Shown here: piece by piece, positions 21,226 to 24,476 of the stretch
How positions within the stretch are numbered: position 1 is the stretch's first letter
How the letters are laid out: each line of letters opens with the position of its first letter
Assembly: GCA_016211955.1 (NCBI GenBank)
Contig: JACRHX010000015.1
Coordinates: 1-24,476, forward strand
Direction of reading: 5' to 3'
From: Parcubacteria group bacterium
GTDB lineage: Bacteria > Patescibacteriota > Minisyncoccia > UBA6257 > JACRHW01
DNA length: 24,476 bases
Notes under the pieces: generated by a model
The model's input: the letters and a program-made list of their open reading frames with translations, nothing else
Told to the model about the DNA's origin: nothing
Database searches by the model: none
Translations under genes and position numbers: made by a program

Positions 21226-21774
21226 TTATGATTGTTGTTGTGAAGGATATCGTTTTGCGCGCTTCCTAATATTTAAAAGGAATTGATCGGGATGTTCACC
21301 GATATCGACAAATTCATCTGCGGCTTCCTTGAGTTTTTGTGATGAGCTTTTTCCAAAGGCAATCACCTCAACCTGTTTGCCAATATTTTTAAGATATTCC
21401 ACGAGTGGGACAAAATCTCCGTCTCCTGTTGCGAGAACGATGGCGTCGAGCGATGGGGAGAGACGGATGGCGTCGACTGCCATACCCACATCCCAATCAG
21501 CTTTTTTTGCCCCACCTGGAAACACCTGAAGATCTTTCATTTTTAGTTCGAAGCCTGATTTTTCAAGCGCTTCGAAAAATGATGCCTCCCCTGCTGGAAT
21601 TTCGCTTTTTACGACATACACAAAAGCACGCACAAGACGTCGTCCTGCCGTTGCTGACTCGAGCAATTCTTTAAAATTTACTCGCGCGTTGTATAAGTTT
21701 TTTGCGGAGTGATAAAGATTTTGTACGTCAATAAGCACTCCCACGCGTTGGTCACTATATTTAATAACACCCAT
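21226..21774 (-). CDS. NYN-domain (LabA/DUF88-type) putative ribonuclease
   Basis: The 182-residue protein has the PIN-like NYN fold signature: an N-terminal strand with Asp (VGVLIDVQNLYHSAKN, about 11-26), a central DWDVGMAVDAI (about 93-103) and ATGDGDFVPLVEYLKNIGK (about 115-133). These supply the clustered acidic residues that bind metal in this family. NYN proteins are predicted or shown RNases in several systems. The C-terminal tail is basic (RKRAKRYPSQQQ), suiting RNA contact. It lies between rpsO and pnp on the same strand, fitting a role in RNA processing or decay. The start at ATG 21774 keeps the first strand intact; AAAGGA lies 12 nt upstream. Confidence 0.87.
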   Translation of the reverse strand: MGVIKYSDQRVGVLIDVQNLYHSAKNLYNARVNFKELLESATAGRRLVRAFVYVVKSEIPAGEASFFEALEKSGFELKMKDLQVFPGGAKKADWDVGMAVDAIRLSPSLDAIVLATGDGDFVPLVEYLKNIGKQVEVIAFGKSSSQKLKEAADEFVDIGEHPDQFLLNIRKRAKRYPSQQQS

Positions 21775-21855
21775 GTATCCGTAGAGTCCTTTGAATAGGT
21801 GTCGAGTTTTCGATTACCTTATGTGTGATAATCGAGAGAGTATGCCACAAGTAAG

Positions 21856-21922
21856 AAATTTCTAATTTTCAATTACCAATTTCTAAACAAATCTAGAATT
21901 AGAAACTTAAAATTAGAAATTT
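21856..21922. repeat. AAATTTCTAATTTT inverted repeat
   Basis: AAATTTCTAATTTT (21856-21869) and its exact complement (21909-21922) enclose further TTTCTAA/TTAGAAA units, making a 67-base AT-rich hairpin in the 215-base gap between rpsO and the NYN gene. It is another family of short-period palindromic repeat. The remainder of the gap shows nothing I recognise. Confidence 0.75.
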
Positions 21923-21989
21923 GAGGCTTTCAATACTACTTCTCGATTTTCGCGTATACTAGTCCCCCTATTTTAAGGCCCTACTATAA

Positions 21990-22253
21990 TTATTTTAAAC
22001 CAAGCTTTTTCGTTACCTTATTATAACTCCTCTTGTTTGTTTCGCCAAGATAAGTAAGAAGCTTTTTTCTTTTTGAAACCATGTGTAAAAGACCTCTTCG
22101 TGAGCTGTTGTCTTTTGGATTTGCCTTAAGATGCTTTGTAAGGCTCTCGATTTCTTTTGAAAACAAAACCACCTGCACCTCTGCGGAACCTGTATCGGTC
22201 GCGTGTGCGCCGTGGTCCTTAAATACGTTTTCTTTTTGTCGTTTGGTTAACAT
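21990..22253 (-). CDS. rpsO: Ribosomal protein S15
   Basis: An 87-residue primary binding protein of the 16S rRNA central domain. The conserved segments are all present: the N-terminal helix MLTKRQKENVFKDHGAHATDTGSAEVQV, the middle LTKHLKANPKDNSSRRGLLHMVSKRKKLL, and the final YLGETNKRSYNKVTKKLGLK. Length matches the usual 88-89. It is first in the rpsO-nyn-pnp series. In many bacteria S15 also represses its own mRNA; no leader is visible here because the -10 lies only 6 nt from the ATG. Confidence 0.97.
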   Translation of the reverse strand: MLTKRQKENVFKDHGAHATDTGSAEVQVVLFSKEIESLTKHLKANPKDNSSRRGLLHMVSKRKKLLTYLGETNKRSYNKVTKKLGLK

Positions 22254-22259
22254 AGTGTG

Positions 22260-22288
22260 ATGGTATCATAAGATGGGAAAAATAGCAA
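22260..22288 (-). promoter_or_regulatory. Promoter of rpsO
   Basis: On the minus strand TTGCTA (22288-22283), a 17-base spacer and TACCAT (22265-22260), ending 6 nt before the ATG. Each box matches consensus at four of six bases. Transcript would be leaderless. The divergent xer promoter lies 25 bases away. Confidence 0.45.
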
Positions 22289-22312
22289 GCACCTCCTAGC
22301 TCTATAAATTGG

Positions 22313-22318
22313 TATAAT
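22313..22318 (+). promoter_or_regulatory. Extended -10 (TGGTATAAT) for the xer gene
   Basis: A consensus TATAAT preceded by TGG. The ATG at 22329 is 10 nt downstream and an in-frame GTG at 22323 only 4 nt downstream, so the ATG is preferred. Confidence 0.65.
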
Positions 22319-22328
22319 AGCAGTGTAT

Positions 22329-23252
22329 ATGACACGAATTGAGCAGTTAATTAAGGATTATCTTGATTATTTAGAGATTGAGAAGAATCGATCGATCAAG
22401 ACCAGGGATAATTATGACCGCTATCTGAGGCGTTTTTTGGCATTTTCAAAGACTACTACCCCCGAGGGTATTACTCAGGAGAATGTGCGACAATTTCGGT
22501 TGTGGTTAAATCGCCTTACAGACGAACGCGGTAGGGTTCTCAAAAGGAATACACAAAATTATTATGTCATCGCCCTGCGCAATTTTTTGAAGTACTGTGC
22601 GAAGAGAGATGTTGTAACTCTTGCGGCCGATAAGATAGAACTTGGAAAGATGCCTGATCGAGATATCGACATTATTGATGCAAGGGATTTGGAGCGCATG
22701 ACCGCTATAAAGGAGCACGGTGTAAAATCGTTGCGCGATAAGGCGATTTTGGAGCTTTTATTTTCTACAGGGCTTCGCGTTTCTGAGTTGTGTGCGCTCA
22801 ACCGCGATTCTATTGATCTTACGCGCGACGAATTTTCGGTGCGAGGGAAGGGGGGAAAGGTGCGTGTAGTGTTTCTTTCACAAACCGCACGCGAGGCTCT
22901 TAAGGAGTACAAGAGTAGACGCGACGATATTGAGGATTCCTTATTTATTTCATTTACACATTCCGATCCTCCACGAGCACGTCATCGTCTTACCACAAGA
23001 AGTGTACAGCGTATCGTACATCACTACGCAGTAAAGGCGGGTATCGCAAAACAGACGACCCCTCATAAATTACGTCACTTATTTGCAACTGATCTATTGA
23101 TGAATGGTGCTGATTTGCGTTCTGTTCAGATGCTTTTGGGCCATGCCAATATTTCGACGACGCAAGTGTATACGCATATCACAAATAAGGAACTTAAGGA
23201 GATCCACAAGGCATTTCATGGAAAACGACGATGGGGGCGATTGTCTACTTGA
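22329..23252 (+). CDS. xerD: Tyrosine recombinase, XerC/XerD type
   Basis: This 307-residue site-specific recombinase has the N-terminal SAM-like core-binding domain (about 1-95) and the catalytic domain with all key residues: R150 (STGLRVSEL), the hairpin lysine in RGKGGKVR (174-177), H246-x-x-R249 (TPHKLRH), H272 (LGHANIS) and nucleophile Y281 (QVYTHI). Length and motifs match Xer proteins that resolve chromosome dimers at dif; lineages of this kind often have a single Xer. A mobile-element integrase cannot be excluded, since the gene lies upstream of a LAGLIDADG-like gene and a tRNA. A GTG two codons upstream is an alternative start. Confidence 0.88.
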   Translation: MTRIEQLIKDYLDYLEIEKNRSIKTRDNYDRYLRRFLAFSKTTTPEGITQENVRQFRLWLNRLTDERGRVLKRNTQNYYVIALRNFLKYCAKRDVVTLAADKIELGKMPDRDIDIIDARDLERMTAIKEHGVKSLRDKAILELLFSTGLRVSELCALNRDSIDLTRDEFSVRGKGGKVRVVFLSQTAREALKEYKSRRDDIEDSLFISFTHSDPPRARHRLTTRSVQRIVHHYAVKAGIAKQTTPHKLRHLFATDLLMNGADLRSVQMLLGHANISTTQVYTHITNKELKEIHKAFHGKRRWGRLST

Positions 23253-23278
23253 GTTCGTGTCTTGTATGGTATATGATT

Positions 23279-23284
23279 GGAGGT
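23279..23284 (+). promoter_or_regulatory. Strong Shine-Dalgarno site GGAGGT fixing the next start
   Basis: GGAGGT with 6 nt to the ATG at 23291. It is the clearest ribosome binding site in the window and argues against the upstream ATG at 23231, which overlaps the end of xerD and lacks one. Confidence 0.8.
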
Positions 23285-23290
23285 ACGGAT

Positions 23291-24040
23291 ATGGAAAAGA
23301 ACTATGTACAATTAAAAAAAGAAGCGGTACGATTGCGAAAGCGTGGTTTGAGTTATAATACGATTAGAAAGAACGTTGGGGTTTCAAAAAGTACCTTGAG
23401 TGTTTGGTTAAAACATATTTTGTTAAAATCAGAACAACGAAAGCGTTTATATACCAAACAAATTCAGATACTTTCGAGGGGTTCCCAGAGTCAAAAAGAA
23501 AGAAGGGCGCGCGAGATAGAAGATATTTTACAAAAAGCGATACAAGAAATTTCTACCCCTCTTTCTCAAGACACCTATCGTCTCATGGGAGCAGCTTTGT
23601 ATTGGGGTGAAGGAAGCAAGGGAAAGCGATTTCAGTTAACTAATTCTGACCCCGCCATGATTGTATTTATGGTGTATTGGATTAAGGAGATGCTTGGTAT
23701 TCCACCAGCCGTCCTTAAGGCACGTCTTAATATCTATCCACAACAAAGCGAAAAAGCGATAAAACAGTTTTGGTCTGATCTTACGCACATCCCTCTTGAA
23801 AATTTTGGTAAAAGTTATATAAAGCCCTTAAGTACAGGATATAAAAAGAATAACCTCTATTATGGAACGATGCGCGTAGAAATTCCGAAGAGTGCGGATA
23901 TGCAACATAGGATACAGGGATGGATTCGGGCTGTATTAAAAGACATTTTGCACGATGTAGAGCATGTGGAATTAAAATGGCGTATACTCAGAGATGTAGC
24001 TCGTCCCGTAAATATAAAAAACAATCCCCCCATAGCTTAG
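23291..24040 (+). CDS. HTH protein with LAGLIDADG/WhiA-like domain
   Basis: From the ATG after GGAGGT the product has 249 residues. Residues about 6-42 form a resolvase-like helix-turn-helix (KKEAVRLRKRGLSYNTIRKN, then VSKSTLSVWLK). A basic helical linker follows. Residues about 97-210 resemble a LAGLIDADG half: YRLMGAALYWGEGSKGKRF, LTNSDPAMIVFMVYWIKEML, then LNIYPQQSEKAIKQFWSDLT and IPLENFGKSYIKP. In LAGLIDADG enzymes the acidic residue in the GxxxxxGEG helix binds metal; here it would be Glu in WGEGSK. WhiA proteins use the same fold only for DNA binding, so nuclease activity is uncertain. The last five codons and stop overlap the first 15 bases of tRNA-Lys. Confidence 0.72.
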   Translation: MEKNYVQLKKEAVRLRKRGLSYNTIRKNVGVSKSTLSVWLKHILLKSEQRKRLYTKQIQILSRGSQSQKERRAREIEDILQKAIQEISTPLSQDTYRLMGAALYWGEGSKGKRFQLTNSDPAMIVFMVYWIKEMLGIPPAVLKARLNIYPQQSEKAIKQFWSDLTHIPLENFGKSYIKPLSTGYKKNNLYYGTMRVEIPKSADMQHRIQGWIRAVLKDILHDVEHVELKWRILRDVARPVNIKNNPPIA

Positions 24041-24096
24041 TGGTAAAGCACTCGCCTCTTAAGCGATGTACCTAGGTCCGATTCCTGGTGGGGGGA
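24026..24096 (+). tRNA. tRNA-Lys(CTT)
   Basis: Acceptor CCCCCCA (24026-24032) pairs with TGGGGGG (24089-24095), discriminator A at 24096. D stem GCTT/AAGC, anticodon stem CTCGC/GCGAT with one end mismatch (24051-24067), loop CTCTTAA with anticodon CTT at 24058-24060, T stem CTAGG/CCTGG with one T-G pair, T loop TCCGATT. The 3' CCA is not encoded. It overlaps the end of the upstream CDS. Confidence 0.92.
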
Positions 24097-24196
24097 CACT
24101 ATGTCAAAAGAGATACTAAATAAATCATTTATCGAAAGAGTTTATTTCTACACTTGTACGGTGCATAGAGCGTTACAATCCCCCAGTAAATATACC

Positions 24197-24231
24197 CAAT
24201 CAACACCCCTGGGACGTTGATTGATTTTTTT
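24197..24231 (+). terminator. Rho-independent terminator after tRNA-Lys
   Basis: CAATCAAC (24197-24204) and GTTGATTG (24216-24223) form an 8-bp stem around 11 bases, followed by A and seven T. It is about 100 bases after tRNA-Lys and probably ends the transcript of the HTH gene and tRNA-Lys. The rest of 24097-24299 shows nothing else. Confidence 0.85.
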
Positions 24232-24299
24232 CTATACTCACTCGATAATTGTGTGCGTTGAAAATTTAGAATGATTGTCATAAGATGGGCATAATATAG

Positions 24300-24384
24300 G
24301 TCCGGGTGGTGGAATTGGCATACACACAGCACTTAAGATGCTGCGCCGAAAGGCATGCGGGTTCGAGTCCCGCCCCGGGCACCA
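24300..24384 (+). tRNA. tRNA-Leu(TAA)
   Basis: Acceptor GTCCGGG (24300-24306) pairs with CCCGGGC (24374-24380), then A-CCA, so CCA is encoded. Anticodon stem CAGCA/TGCTG with loop CTTAAGA and anticodon TAA. A long variable arm with the hairpin GCC-GAAA-GGC, as in class II tRNAs. T arm GCGGG-TTCGAGT-CCCGC. All stems are complete. Confidence 0.96.
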
Positions 24385-24420
24385 AGACAAAACTAAACGG
24401 CTTTTTTGAAGCCAATTCGT

Positions 24421-24452
24421 GGGCGGCACAAAGTGCCGCCCATTGATTTTTC
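24421..24452 (+). terminator. Terminator after tRNA-Leu
   Basis: GGGCGGCA (24421-24428), loop CAAAG, TGCCGCCC (24434-24441), then ATTGATTTTT. A smaller GGCTT/AAGCC hairpin with a T-rich loop precedes it near 24399. Confidence 0.8.
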
Positions 24453-24476
24453 CCCGATGAATCCTCGCCACTCGGC

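Noticed and set aside
23231..23290. Upstream ATG of the HTH gene overlapping xerD
   Set aside because: No ribosome binding site and an unrelated hydrophobic N-terminus; GGAGGT at 23279-23284 marks the ATG at 23291.
24238..24471. Minus-strand frame across tRNA-Leu containing a GRDSNPHA-like peptide
   Set aside because: It is the antisense of tRNA-Leu; this peptide is a well-known product of translating tRNA genes on the wrong strand.

Overview
The window reads as a chromosomal segment of a bacterium from the Candidate Phyla Radiation (Patescibacteria), most likely a Parcubacteria-type lineage. The evidence is indirect: large signal-peptide and membrane proteins of a type IV secretion-like locus, proline-rich single-pass proteins, a fused L,D-transpeptidase/D,D-carboxypeptidase, few recognisable Shine-Dalgarno sites with several -10 boxes only 4-10 nt from the start codon, and housekeeping genes carrying in-frame palindromic repeat insertions. 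TGA acts as a normal stop (rsmA, the 178-aa gene, the transpeptidase fusion), so this is not a UGA-glycine lineage.

Layout. 1-8051 (minus strand) is an envelope/secretion region: an edge-truncated gene, a 978-aa VirB6/TrbL-like polytopic protein with a long soluble tail, a 925-aa exported Cys-containing protein, a 247-aa anchored protein, and a two-gene unit (178 + 113 aa) ending in a clear terminator. The 978-aa and 178-aa proteins share a module resembling the pre-toxin TG motif of polymorphic toxins. 8109-8696 (plus) is a small membrane protein. 8800-9586 is a REP-associated tyrosine transposase (RAYT) bracketed by palindromes, between rsmA and what looks like a second, decayed rsmA 3' end. 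9572-12472 holds rsmA and pcrA/uvrD. 12616-15287 holds two convergent cell-wall genes: a LysM/M23 peptidase (frameshifted) and the transpeptidase/carboxypeptidase fusion. 15382-17283 holds yifB/comM (split by a frameshift) and a DksA/TraR-type zinc-finger gene. 17541-18776 is a proline-rich anchored protein. 18942-22253 (minus) is rpsO, a NYN-domain nuclease-like gene and pnp, with a long hairpin leader before pnp. 22329-24384 (plus) holds a Xer recombinase, an HTH plus LAGLIDADG-like protein whose 3' end overlaps tRNA-Lys(CTT), and tRNA-Leu(TAA).

The most striking property is the density and diversity of palindromic and short-period repeats. At least six families occupy nearly every intergenic gap and have entered the coding regions of rsmA (twice), pcrA (twice), the RAYT itself (twice), the 411-aa gene, and the C-terminus of the 247-aa gene. 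One family is a clean 113-bp MITE present twice (about 96 percent identical) with perfect 11-bp terminal inverted repeats and perfect 9- and 10-bp target-site duplications. Another supplies the stop codons of both pcrA and yifB.

No gap without a gene exceeds 300 bases; gaps are described through the repeat, promoter and terminator entries. Function statements are from motif recognition by eye; no database search was possible.
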